DNA of 64,000 bases from Dipylidium caninum (Eukaryota; Platyhelminthes; Cestoda; Cyclophyllidea; Dipylidiidae). Below the pieces are notes generated by a model. It did not search any database. It was not told the origin of the DNA and was given only the letters and a program-made list of their open reading frames with translations. Below are positions 26,396 to 38,900 of the stretch, piece by piece. The stretch's first letter is position 1; every line of letters begins with the position of its first letter. A program made the translations under genes and the position numbers. The DNA is taken from the NCBI GenBank assembly GCA_017562135.1, contig QEYB01001657.1, forward strand, positions 1 through 64,000, in the 5' to 3' direction.

Positions 26396-27304
26396 TACGG
26401 AATATCCATTTCCACCTCCTTAATCTCATCTTTTCTCTACGAAACCCTCTTCTTTTTAATTGATTTGGTGGTCTTCTGACTCATACTATGACTTGCGGTT
26501 GAAAGCAGCTGCCCATTTCCAGATAACTGCAGCAGTATGTTGAAGGGCTGGTCTGTCGTATTTCATTGCGGTAAATCGTCTACCTACTGCCATAGGGTTT
26601 CCTAATTATCGGATGTCACCTTAACATTTGATGTAGCAGTCACTTGTTTGGGGATGGAAAGTCCTCAAATGCTGACTGATTTGGTGACTACTTTAGCATA
26701 ATATTGTGCGCCCCGTGAGTGCCCGCTCACTTGGCTCAAAGTGTCGGAGTCTTGCGCCACTTCCTCACAAACGCTCGGTAAACATGCGAATCTCTGGCTG
26801 GCCCCCAGCAGACCTACGTGAACTTGACCTCATGCCGCGTATCTTTGTTTACCTAAACTCTCGCAGCCCTTGTTTCCTGACACGGATTGTAAGGCTTACT
26901 GGGGCGTAGCAGCCAGTGAAGTTTAACTCGGACGTTTTTATTCCGAATTTATTTGCAACCGCTTACAAATTCATTTTCGCGAGAGCATTCCGCTGACTTT
27001 CTTGTAAAGAAATCTCCCTCTATAGGAAAATGATGAATCTGGTACGAGTTACACTGGAGTGGAACGCCTCTCCGTGCCAGATTGCATAGTCAGGCGTTGA
27101 GGTCCATAAGGCCAGCCACCGGTTTAGATGCTACCGAAATATGGTAAGTAACTTATCATAAAAGATATTTGATAAATGAGTGAAATTAGACGTGAAATCG
27201 TCTCGAACAAGAAGAAAACTGGTGGAAAATGTCATCCTTCTCTCATGCCTACAGTACCCTTATTGCATGTCTACGCATTTCCGCAGGGCCGTGCCATAGG
27301 GGAT
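26396..27304. other. Spacer between repeat B copy 2 and repeat A copy 2
   Basis: About 0.9 kb of anonymous, AT-richer sequence separating two repeats. No exon, RNA gene or additional repeat was recognised. Confidence 0.45.
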
Positions 27305-29175
27305 GGGCCACTAGTGGGGAGCTTCGTCTCACCAGGGCGTCGTTCAGTCAGTCTGGTGAGCAGGATAATGACAACAACCTACTTTCGTGTTGTCATGGTT
27401 CTTCGATTGGCGGGACGAGTGTCGAGGCAACAGAACCGCCCTTCCACTAAAGCGATTTTGTGCACACAAGACATACACCACACGAGGAGACGCGGACATG
27501 GACGTGAGGAGCTCCACCAGTCATGAGAGGAAACGAGACGGTGAAGAGTAAGTTTTGTCCGCGCACTGCAACCTCCCTCGAAGTGCCACTCAAACGCCGG
27601 CGGACTGCTGGCTTTCGAGTGAGTGAGGCAAGTGCCGATGCATGCGACTGGACGGCGCCCTGAAACACCCTGTATTCGAGGTTAGCGAGGCCGTTGTCGA
27701 GACAAGGATGGAGGGGCAATGAAGGGCAATGTTGAGTGATGGTGGAGGACAGGAGGTGACTCGTCTTCGTCTCCTCTGCCTGTCACATGGGTGGCGACCT
27801 GCAGGCATTGGTGTCGTGGGAGGAGTTGGCGTGAGATAACGTGAGTTTGCCACAGCTATGACGAACTGTGTTGGTGCTGCTGTGTAGCCTGTCAGTGGGC
27901 AGACAAACTGGCGGGGCTGCACGCATGTCAGATTTCGGTTGAGAGTGGGATGGAAGTGGGCAGTCGAGCAGGGATAAGGAGTTGATGTTGTCGCTGGTGG
28001 CGCGGGACTGAGTTGGTGCGTGAGCGGAGCAACATGGAGGCGAGAAGGGGAGGCGGGGGTGGTGTGAAGGCACTCACTCACTCGTGTGCTGATGTGTACA
28101 CCCCAACGTTGTGCATGTCTGCGTGGGCGGATGGACGGACAGGCTGATGGGTGGAGGGACGGAGGGACGAGGGGACGGGGGGATGGGGGGACGGATACGA
28201 GGCGCACGTTGGTGCACGTGCACGAGGTTGTGTCAAAAAGGTCAGTTTCTGGACAGAGAGGCACGTGGAGGAGACCAGGGCATCTGCAAAACCGCAAAAC
28301 ATCCCACCCTAACCAGCAGGGCGGATTGGCAGTTGTGATGGCAGTGTGGTTGCCATTTGGCGGAGCAAAGTGAGACGCCGTCAGCTGACCATTCAGCCTT
28401 GCCTGCCTCCCACCCACCCACTCACTCACCCACCCGCACACTCGCTCACCCACCCGCATACTCAGCCACCCTTCCCCTCTGCTCTGGCTCCCCGCAGCAT
28501 TAGCGAGCGCTGGGCCTCTTACTCGTCCTTTTCCCCTTGTCTGCCTCTCCTGCTTGGGCAGCATCACCAACTCAGGCAGTGATGAGGCGAGGTGGAGTGC
28601 ACGTGAGAGAAGGTGAGTTGAGGTCCAGACTCCTGCTCCTCCCGTCCACTCCCACTCCCACTCTACTCCCCTCCACTCCACTCCATTGACCTGCCACTCT
28701 CCCTGCTGCCTGAAGTCCCTCGGGGTTTGTTTTCGGCTGCAGTGCACTATTGGTGGTGTGTGGAAACGGAGTCGTCGCGGTCCTCTTCTCCCCACTCTGC
28801 CGCGCGTGGCCTCACTACGTCGGTAGCGCAACGTAACTGTCCTCCGTGCATCCACACAATAACCGCTTTTGTCTTACTTGAGTAGACCCTGTCCACCGCA
28901 AATTCGTGCCACACACGTTTTGAAGCGTTCATTCACATGTCTGTGGTCTGGACGACAAACGTGAACCTGTCAACTCTGTCCGCAGTCTAATCACAGCCCT
29001 TGGGTTACTCCTCAACACGTGGTAAGCTCTCGTGTTCTTGAAATTTCACTCCGACCTCGAGTGTCGGCATCACCAGACACAAGGTGGACTGGCATAATCT
29101 ACACAATGCCAAAACGGTTGTCGTGAGAGGTCATTCGGGCGTCTGCCTGTTGGACTCTAGTGCCCAGTGTGATCG
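27305..29175 (-). repeat. Interspersed repeat family A, copy 2 (inverted)
   Basis: Inverted, diverged copy of 1-1957. The 3' terminus is at the low-coordinate end, with CTAG inside CCACTAGTGG (27308-27317) and an 8-bp hairpin (27328-27335 with 27353-27360). Beyond the palindrome both copies share only about one further base before their flanks differ, which marks the element edge. A long minus-strand open frame (27590-28855) is proline-, serine- and arginine-rich. The corresponding frame in copy 1 is broken into pieces, so I do not call a gene. Confidence 0.7.
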
Positions 29176-30915
29176 CGTCTGAAGCGATGAACAATGGAGC
29201 ATGTATTGTGTCCGCCCGCCTGAGAACGGTGTGTCTGACCAGGATTATGGTGCTGTTCGCGTTATTGTCAAGTACCAGTCAGTCTGCAGACGCCTTAGCG
29301 TTGGTTTGGGAGGCTCTTGAGCAAGGAGGAATGTTTGCACAAAAATGCGTTGGAGGTGTGTTTGACGGCTGGAAGAAGGGTGTGTCGAGTGGCGGGCGCA
29401 TGGGTAGGTTCAGAGCAAACCCTCAGTCCCATCAAAGTCGTTTGTTTCGCGTATTCACTCTTTTCTCATCTGGATTCTCTCATTTAAGCACTTGTAGCCT
29501 GTCACGTGCTCACCCTTTGACGTAACGTCTGCTGACTATAAGCAGATTTCATGTCTCCCTTGTCTTTCATTAGGAGCCGAGCCTGTTGACTCGCTTTACC
29601 CTCGTTTTCCTCATTTATGAAAGTAAATGTTTGCCAATACAGTGAGAATATATCTTGAATCGTCCACTGTGGAGCAGAATTCGCTCGCCAAATTGTACTT
29701 CTGAGTTAGCCATGTTGCATGTGCTTACCCTTATAATCACAGCATGCCTCTTCTGTCTCGACGTCTGAGGCCTGCCGACGGCCTTTCACTTTATCCCCAC
29801 ATTACTGGCAGCGATATTCAAAGCCACCTTCTGGCAGGAAACACAAGGACCCAGATCCCTTGGAAGGATGGGTTAGACTCAAGCGTTCTATCTCGGAACC
29901 CCAGGAGACTTACTTAGTTCTACAAAGTTAGGCAATCTTTTTTCAAGCTTCAGCAATCCCGTACTCATTTACTTCAACTTCTAAGATCGAGTCTATAAAA
30001 CAGCTAGATTTTCGGAATTCTCTCGTTTCCTCTCAAGAATACATGTGCATAATTTCATTAGACCGGTTCTACATCGACCTTCCCGGCTGGTGTCAACATC
30101 TGAAGTCAGGAGCCACAAAGATGTCCATTCGAATGACATGATGAGTAGCATTGACTCGCACCCTCTTTCGCCTCCGCCCTAACTTTTACGCCGCCTTCAT
30201 GACAACTTTCATCCATCCCATCTTCATCCACGTTTAGACCTTGAGGCCTCGGAAAATCTCCAAATTACGAAAATTCTCTCCGCATTCTGGTGAGAGCATA
30301 AGTGATTGAAGAAGAGGATAAAGTGCAACTCATGAACTGGGGGAGGTCCACTAGAACTTTAAGACACGCGATGGACCGGAAATGTCATTTTAACGTGGCA
30401 CACTTTCCCATTTGGGGAGTCCTTGTCGACGGTGGGATGACAAAGCACCTCATTCCGTTTGGTTAACAGAGGCGATATTTCCCTCCGAGTCGTCGGAGGA
30501 GGCTGTTGAGACGAGAGGCCTCAGTTAACCAAAGAAGGTGCGTTTAAGCTATCAATGCCCTTTCGAGATAGGGAACCATTTTTCCTGTGAAAGGATTTGA
30601 ACCGATTGCAGTAACTTGGCCTACCAAAAAAGTACCTACGTCTACAGTCGTACATCAGAAAACGCCTCCGGCGATTAACTCGAACCATGCGGCATGCCCC
30701 TTTTACTTATACTTACTTCACCCCCTCGTGCTTCACGTTTTTATTCATTTTAATTCAAAAAACTTTCGTTCTAAAGTAACATGTGGCACATCGCAGTAGC
30801 GATAGCCCAGAAAGCCACTAATTCATAAAGGTATGGGGATTTTCCTGTTCTCTCTATGCATCGGGTATCATAATCATCTATCAGTTTTGTAAAATATGTA
30901 TTTTCTCTTGTCAAC
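29176..30915. other. Intergenic DNA downstream of the GNB1L-like gene
   Basis: No exon was recognised. A minus-strand AATAAA near 30746-30751 lies about 170 nt beyond the stop codon of the minus-strand WD-repeat gene and could serve as its polyadenylation signal. Confidence 0.4.
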
Positions 30916-33112
30916 TCAGGAATCTCTGTACACATCCCATATATTCAGAGCGCCAAAACCTCCCGCAGATGCCGGTGCCGTGGTAATAAGCCATTTCGAG
31001 GGGAGGAAGAGGCCTCCACGAACGGACAGAGACAAGTACTCTTCTTTCGGATTCTGCTGTGAAACGCTAGTCGAAACCGATGACCAATCGCCTAACAGCG
31101 TCCCTCCACCTACTACTGCTCCAGGGCTACGTAGATTTCCAAGGCAACGGGCACGACCTTGAGGTGACACAAAAAAGCAACGAATGTCACCGTTCCATAG
31201 GCATGCGGCTAATAAACGCCCGTCTTTGCGCCAAGTCATTGAGCTGATACCGAGGCATTCGACATTGCGAGGCTGCTTCGGACAGCGCTCAAAGTTGACG
31301 ACAGAAGTGCCTAAAAATTGGAAATGGGAAAATTTTACGGCGAATAGCAGCCTAGAGATATTTGTAGTCAAAATTAGACCGATTAAGTCAATAAATTAAT
31401 GAAACTAAAGTCTGTTTGAGACCCTCATGATGAGAGCAGGCGAATTGGTTATTTTGAGTTAGAAGGACATGGTCTCGACACTACTAATACTTCATATAAT
31501 AAGCGACTGTAAGAGATAATGGATGGGAAGAGTTCGCATGTCGAAACGAAGTCAAAAAACCCATAATTTCTGCGACTTAAGGAGACAATAATGCATTTTC
31601 AGGTTAAATTAGCAAGGTTAGTGGTTTCTGAAATACTTAACAGTATGCATGAAAGCTGGAATCTATCGCTCAATTTCGGTCAACTGTCTACAGGGCAAAC
31701 AGGGAAATCGGGGACAGCTCGCAAGCGAAAATACTAGCTTTAAATAACCATGTTTCGGGTGGGAATTTAACTCCATTACACTACCCACGAAAAGGGGTTT
31801 TTACTGAGGCGATTTGCCAGCGGAGATACTAAGTTGGAGGCTAAGGAGTGGCGCAGGTTAATACCGCTTGTGAGAAGAGTAGAAGGATATCAGGAAGTAA
31901 AATAAACCAACTCAAAAGTTAATCGCCACTGACGTTCAAACTAGTCGGTTCCAGCAAGCTGTCGGGAACGGCCCAAGTCAAAACAAAATGAATGCCATTA
32001 GAAAGGGGGGTGGGGACCGAGGAAGTTTACAGAAGTGTAGTGGGAAGAATGACCTAGTGTTTACTCCGCCGCATAAAGAATGATGCAACACAGCACTTTA
32101 CAGTCGGAAAGTGTTGCCCAGTTTAGAGGAGCCGCCTTAAAGTCTAGTAATAATCAAACAAAGAAAATTGATAGCTAATGAAATTAAAAAAAATACCTGA
32201 CCTTGGAATGTTAATATGAGCATTTCGAAATCAGGCAACCGCTCCTCAACATTATCCATAGCAGATTTGCCCACTGCGACCAAAGCAGTGGACTCATCAA
32301 GAGTGTAAATGGCCACGCAGGTGATTGGCCGAGTATCCAGTGAAGATAGAGGAGAGACACGGGCAACTTGCTTGCCTTCCACAAAGAGAACCACACAACC
32401 TGCCTCAAATCCGCACAAGAAACAACATTTGCCGTTGTGAGGCACTCCACTGAGACCCATGCACATTCCGAGGCGAGAAATTTGGTTAGCGTCTATGGAG
32501 GAGACGATCAGATTGTCTGATGACCGAATCACCTCTAAGGTGACTGAGGAGGCGTCTTCTTCGTCAACTCCAACATAGACGAGGAAGCATTCATCCTGGC
32601 TATCAATGCCAGGTGTCCAGACGTCGAATGGACAAAAAGTGTATTGGCAACAGCTTATGTCCAGCAGGGGTTCTTCAATAATAATAAGGTCAGTTAAAGT
32701 TATAATTGGTAAGGTTACATCAATAAACCAGTCATACTTTGAAATGGGGCTGGCTGTGTACTCCAAAACCGGATTTTCCCGTCCCTGCCCTGCGAAATGA
32801 CGGAGATGTAGGCAGAGGCTGCTTTCCACGGAACGACAGCAAGACCAATCACCTAAGTGTAACCGAATGTCACAGGCAAAATGAGGTGAAAAGAAAATCA
32901 TGGCTTCTAAGATTAATAATCGCAACCTGGGAATTTGGATGAGCAACCCAAGCCGTACGCTGACGTTTTTGGGCAAAATTACAGACGCTGATGTAACCAT
33001 CCGAATGTCCCGCAAAAACCAGATCATCCTGCTCCAGGTATGCGATACAGGTGCATGACTTTATTGGGCCCGTCCCCTCTGGACCCACGAGAGGTAGTGA
33101 AAAGGCTGGCAG
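30916..33112 (-). CDS. GNB1L: WD-repeat protein, GNB1L-like (G-protein beta subunit-like 1)
   Basis: Minus-strand exons: 33112-32202 and 31310-30916, joined by an 891-nt intron whose phase fits (codon G|GC). The product of about 435 residues is a beta-propeller. WD-like blades include DDLVFAGHSDGYISV near the start, GFEAGCVVLFVEGKQVARV in the middle, MTWRKDGRLLAACLWNGDI late, and a closing GGFGALNIWDVYRDS at the C-terminus. Blade order and the C-terminal ending resemble GNB1L, a TTI1/TELO2-linked WD protein involved in PIKK stability in other animals; the role here is inference. The first blade and the second are in frames offset by one base near 32875-32905, although blade continuity (FLFTS then DIRLHLGDW) is clear, so a one-base indel is likely. 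No initiator ATG is visible in the first exon, which opens after a splice acceptor. A short upstream coding exon was not found. Confidence 0.65.
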
Positions 33113-33778
33113 CTATTAAAAGATGAAATATGCATCTGTACCCCCCGGGAAAAAAGGCATAGAACTTTAGCCGCAAATTTAGCATGAACTTAATTGCGCA
33201 CGAAAATCAATTTCAGCACTAGTTATCCAGCTTTTAATTCAAGAGAAATTTGTCGGAATCATATTTACAGATGTTTATCAAACCGTTCAGTGAGTTAAAA
33301 GAGAAACATCGTGAGGGCTATCCCAACGATAAATATAGATTTTACAATACGACGTCTCAATCAAGCAAGCCGCACCCATTCATACCGTCATGTAAGCTTT
33401 CCTCAAATTTTCTCAATAATACGTCCCTTGCACCAAGACTTTCTTTAAAGCTGTCGCGTCAGAACAAGTTAGAAAGGGCAAACTGCCTATAAAGTTAGAA
33501 TTCGAATACCAAGAAATAGTATCTAGAAATATAAGGTGGTAGGATTAAAAAGAATAAAGTAATATATGTTCATCATCGCGTTCCTTCTGGTCTAGATATA
33601 TACACGCATGCGCTCAAGCAGCATCACTTATATTCACTTTCATTGGTGACAACAGTCGGGTTAATGACAATAGTGACATTAATGTAAATAGGTTAAAACA
33701 AAGAAAAACACCAGTAATAAAGTAGTTTCGAGAAAAATCGGGGGAAAATGTGGAAGCGAGATGGTATGAAAAGGATCC

Positions 33779-34660
33779 TTATCGAAGCTCGCGTTTTCCG
33801 AAGGCGAACGGCGGCTTACCTGATTTGATTAAAAAGTAAACGGGTTAATAATGGAAGTAAAACGACCAACTGTACTTCCATTTGACGCAAGACTTACTTT
33901 GTGGCTGAATCACCCTGAGTGTTAGTGCAGAAAGAATTTGCGGAAAAGTGGTCTTGTCACAAGCATTTGTCTCATAATAACCAACTGAAAAAGAAAATGT
34001 TCAATAATGACTCCAATGCCATAACACACTCGTAAATCACATTTAAAAGAAAAGAAGAATTATTCAAACACCTAAGCAATAAATAATTCAAATACCTTTT
34101 TCTCGTTGCGCCCAAGCGCTGGGAGATATCGAATCAAACTTTGAGTTCCTGGGTTGATCGTTTTTATTTCCAATGATCACAGTTGGTGCTTCGCGCTTCT
34201 CTTTTATGGAATCCATCTATAAAAGCACAAATCCTTACATGTAGGGAGCGATTACTACCTATGTTTAATCATATTATTTAAATGGGCATTATATAAAAAA
34301 TAGCATACAACGTACATCTGCCTTTATTTTCTGTACCGTAAGGAAGGACTCAAAATCAGTGATATCGAAAACCAGAATAAAAGCGTCAGCTGAATTGACA
34401 AAATGACGGCCTATCGATGTGTTTTTGCCACCAATTTCGTAAATTCGAACTTTTTCTTGGATATTCTTTTCAGCGGTCACGTAAACGGTATAAGTATCCT
34501 CATACGTAGGCAGCTAAGAAGTCTATTAGCTATCATATGGATCAGGTACGCGTTTTTGAAGGTCCGGTAGTGTGTTCGTTGGCGTATCGAGGGAGTAAAC
34601 TAAGCTGGTTTTTCCGGCCCCTGCAGCACCACATAAAAGCATCTTGGTTACACGAACCAT
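33779..34660 (-). CDS. NKIRAS: kappaB-Ras GTPase (NKIRAS), 185 aa, 5 exons
   Basis: Minus-strand exons: 34660-34550, 34513-34316, 34216-34096, 33984-33898 and 33819-33779. Every phase matches. Introns are only 36, 99, 111 and 78 nt. The product is a small Ras-like GTPase: P-loop GAAGAGKT (residues 11-18), switch I PTYEDTY, guanine-specificity motif NKND (120-123) and a late ETNA motif. The tail IQPQSKPPFAFGK parallels the NKIRAS1 C-terminus, and AWAQREKVGYYETNACDKTT parallels its late region. Length agrees with the family's usual 190 or so. As in kappaB-Ras, switch II is atypical: YEIGGK replaces DTAGQ, so the catalytic Gln is absent, and the residue equivalent to Ras Gly12 is Ala. Family members bind IkappaB and restrain NF-kappaB and Ral signalling. 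The start ATG directly follows a pyrimidine-rich AG, which could be a spliced-leader or intron acceptor. Confidence 0.88.
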
Positions 34661-34777
34661 CTATGAATGAAACGAAAAAATTTTTAAGTGTATGAAAAGA
34701 GGGTGACGAACATGGTAGTCTCGAAATTAACTAAGAGAAAAGGTTAGCGACCGCACTCACCAGTAGACCAACGCTTT

Positions 34778-34866
34778 TCAGGAAGAGCGCCGAAACAGAC
34801 AAAAGGCATAAAGGTAGCGCCGTTCCCAATCGGGATGATTGGCTTCTAACATGCTCCGAAAATGAC
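34778..34866 (-). other. Possible terminal coding exon of an upstream minus-strand gene
   Basis: After a pyrimidine-rich tract ending in GAAG, a short frame on the minus strand reads HFRSMLEANHPDWERRYLY and ends in TGA, 118 bp upstream of the NKIRAS start. The composition looks protein-like, but no family is recognised. It could be the last exon of the large unknown gene at 35947-39294, though its entry phase (1) does not match that gene's best donor (phase 0), so a further exon would be needed. Confidence 0.2.
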
Positions 34867-35946
34867 CTTCAGTTAATGAAAAAAAATAACCCTGCTTAGC
34901 AAGAGATAACTTTAATGAGGTAACGATAGAACAACAACGTATTTGTTTGTTTTTACAAAAATGCCCGCTGAAGTTGATGAGCAACATCCGTGGAAAGACA
35001 AATGGGAAGCAATAACACCCCCGATCGTGAAACCGATATAAGTTTTGAGAATGCGTCCATGTTTTATGATTAAAATAGTTTCAAGATCCTCACAGAAAAT
35101 TAACTTTCGTGTTGGCTGCGTGGTTTATGACGTTTGTGGCAACGTATTTGTAACCGCTCGGCAATTCGGCGTCGAAAGGTTATGATATTTCGTTGCCCAC
35201 TGTTAGCTACCACGGTCTATGTGTTCCTTTGTCTTCTTACAATTAACAAATAGGCCATCCTCCCCTCCCTTCTTATCTAATCAGCTTACCTTTGAAAACG
35301 GTTGGCTCACTACCCCCGAAAGACGCAAATGAAATTCTTCGAAGGCGTAACGTTTCAATTTTCGAGCATGACCCCAAAAGTTTCTAAGTCCACTTCAGCT
35401 TACTATGTCATAGCGTATCAGAAGAGCCTTTTAATAAATAAATGTATGTACTCAAACAAATTTTTCATCGGGAAGGTCGACTATCAGCGCATTATTTTGT
35501 GTGTATTTTTAGTTCGCCTGATGATTTGGCTTTACGTGATTTCGTTTAACTTTTTCTTTGCTCTAATTTCCATAAATAATTCGCCTAACGTACCGCTGCC
35601 ACTGAACTTGACACGGCTTCCGCCATCCCAAAAAGATCCTAAATTTAAATTTTAAAGAAAGTATGGGAAATGATTTTCTTATATTCATTAATTTAACGTT
35701 AAAGTAATGTAACATTCCTAGCAAGCATATGAGAAACTAATAAGTTGGCATAAAATTCACTGAAGCGAGTCGGAAGTGGGAAATCCTTACGGCTCCTCAA
35801 CTGAACTAATTTTCCAAAATGAGATTTGTTCAAATCACACTTGCATTACACCATCTCTATTCTTTGAAATGTACGTAAATAAACTGAATGTGTGGAAATC
35901 ATCATCACATAAAGCAGGGACTGATAAGAAGGCTATTTGCACGGGG

Positions 35947-38900
35947 CTATCGGTATGTACAGGGTTTTCCCACCACTTTCTGACTCATCGTTACCTGTTC
36001 CAGCTCGGGATCGCCATTTTTGGTGCAGTAGGAGGCATACTCCCTGCGATCTTCTGGATTTGCACTCAGTGGCGCGTGAATCACAGTGATTCTAGATGCC
36101 ATTCGGGACGAACTGTTAAAATGCGTGGTAAAATTGCCCTTTGTCGGGGCTTGCATACACTTATCTCCCCATACTGCATTTACGATTGGCAAACGCTCGG
36201 TGATAATCAGTTTAGCGTAGAGCGAGGGTAAGCGGTTCTGGAGTAGTATCAATGTAACTCCAATGGCCTCGGCGCTGGGAACAAAGATATGCACCTTGAA
36301 ACAGGGTAGTCCATGAACGAAAACGACATTATCTTCTGCCAGGATAATCCGCCCTCCAATCTCATTTTCCACGGCGAATATGCGCCTATCGTGTAGGCTA
36401 CTAGATTTACGAAGCACGCATCGAACTGGGTGATCCGCAGGTAGCTGACACATCTCGGTCCACAAAAGTGAGTTGAAAGGATATTTCTTCAAACTAGCTT
36501 CGTAATCACCCAAAGAGCCATCACCGCAATCATCGCCCTTTCGCCTTATGACTTGAGGCTCTTGAAGGCTTTGTTTGTATAAGTCAAATGCTCGAGCGAG
36601 AAGTTTGTGCCTGGAATTGCTGGCTCGAAACGGTAGAACGGCGTCGTCAATGTCTGCTGTATTGATGGTGAGGAAGCACACATACTCCTCAAATTCACTC
36701 GCCTCTTTTGGAGTCCATTGATCACTGTTCTCTCCTCCAGCGGAGACTTTAGAGTCCTTACTCGCGTTGTTCTTGTTTCTCAAGCCTCGTAGATAGCCCA
36801 CATAATCACGCAGGTTGAAGGCGTACTTTTCTATCAATTGTGACAGCAAATACTCCACACTGGAGTGCTGCCCTTTCCTACTATAACCATTTAGTTGGTC
36901 TTTGAAGCTTGGAACACGTCGAAGACATCTTTTCCGTTTAGGTCTACGTGATTTAGGACAGGCAACTTTCGGTGGTCTGCAATCAGTAGGCACCAGCTTC
37001 ACTGATTCCAAAGTTTTCCGACGTTTTTTTGCCCCTGACGGCGAAATGGTCGACGCAGTTGAGGAATAGGCTGGAGTGAAGGCATGGGACTTGTCTGAGA
37101 ACTTGGGAGGAGGCGCCAAATAGCACGGGAAGGGTGAGGCCTCATCCGAAGGCTCCACACTCCTGAAAGATTTTCGCGAACAAGTAGAAACTGGACAGGG
37201 ATATGATGTGCGACTTTTCCTCTCCCTCTTGACCACTGCGACTGAGCTACGTCGTTCCACCTCGGGTTTTGTATTGCTCTGTTGCGTATCATCTTCTCTT
37301 CCGCACATTGCATTGTTGTTTCTATCTAAGCGTTGTTTAACACAAGTTCGTGTAGACATTTTTCCCTTACTACGTCCATTTTGTCGTAATAGCAAACTTC
37401 TCTTAGTCTCGCTGGCAACAGGATTTTTCCAGTCAATTGATCTTAATGTTTGTTGTGCAGCTTCAAATAAGTTCTTGGGTGTATTTCTGTCCTCCACATG
37501 TGATTTCATAGGTGCGGTTGGAATCTCATGTTTGTGCTTATTCTTTCGCTTTGACTCCTTGTCGATCTTCCGAGTCGCACACTCCTTCACGGTAGTGATC
37601 GACTTGGATTCACTCTCGTCCCCATGGTCAGGAACTCTTCGTCGAGATCTGCCTCTCTTGCCTCTACGGTGCTCTCGTTTGGGTAGACGCTCATGTCTCC
37701 TCGCCTTTCTTCGTCCACTCCTCTTTCTCCTTCTGCTTGTACTCCTGTTTCCCCTCCTTCCAGCCACTGCCCCCGTCGCGTTCTTTTCTTCCTCCTCTTC
37801 TCCGTAGGCACGACCAGCAAACTTCGGTCTAGTCACGTAACCATTTAACTTCCTGTTGGTTTTCCTCTTTTGCCCTCTGGGAGATTCAAGAATAGTCGCC
37901 TGTGCGTTCAGATGTTGTGTAGACTTCTGCGGCATCCTGGTCTTCAGTTGCTTGACTTTCGACTTTACCGACGGCTCAGGTGACGGGCTTGGTGAAGTTT
38001 CGCTTTCACCTCCACGTACAACCAGTTCTTCCATCTCCCATTCTGATGCGATTACCGACTCTCTGCCACTTGCCTGTAAATCCGGTGAAGACTCCTTTGA
38101 CTTACTATCTGTCCCACTGAGTTGATTACTTGTCGTCTCTTCTACAAAATTTCCAATGTGTTCAGATTCTTTTATCTTCCCCTCGGGAGGGGTGGGCTCC
38201 TTGTCCCCTTCTACCGTGTTTGCGGACAGTTCGGGGATTGCCTCAATGCTCTCCTCCTGTTGAGCCCAGCGTTTGACTAAGGGGGGGCAGCTGTCAATGT
38301 TTGAGAGGTCACCACAGTTCCCCTTTGGAATGTTTAATGCTTCTGCCTCCTCCTCATCAATGGTGCGACACATTTCAGCGCTCCCCGATTGTGCGGACAT
38401 TCTTCTTGACTGAGATGTAACCTTGCACAACACGCATCCCATCTCAGTCCTCCGAAGGCAAATGCATCGAGCGTTTAGCCCTTCTGTGTAAACGCGACGG
38501 TCAGATGGATGCGGACATTTACAGAACAAACCGGGGTTTCTTGAAGTCTCCAGTCTACTCGATTGGGGAGGATAGTCTTGATGCCTTTGAAGCATCTTAT
38601 CCTCTGGGTTATCAATCTTCCCGTCAACTTTCGCCTCGGTCTCCGTGCTTATCTTCTCTTCTTTCGTCCACTCCTCCTTCTTTCCTCTTTTCACATCACT
38701 CTCATTCGACTCATCTTCCTCCTTCGGCTGAGGCAAAATTGACTGAATTTTGGAACTCGCCTTTTTCTCCAACTTATGCGGCGGGAGAGGTGGACTGACA
38801 TGAGGCCGGGGGAGGGTGTCATCCGTTTCTGATCTCAACTCCGATAGACGGAGAAACAACATGGAATCGGTTTCCGAGTCTGCCTCTCCGGAATGGCAGT

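Noticed and set aside
27590..28855. Minus-strand open frame of 421 codons in repeat A copy 2
   Set aside because: Proline/serine/arginine-rich low complexity in GC-rich repeat DNA. The homologous stretch in copy 1 is broken, and no domain is recognisable.
37208..37807. Plus-strand open frame of 199 codons rich in Leu/Phe/Ser
   Set aside because: It is the antisense shadow of the Arg/Lys-rich coding patch of the minus-strand gene.
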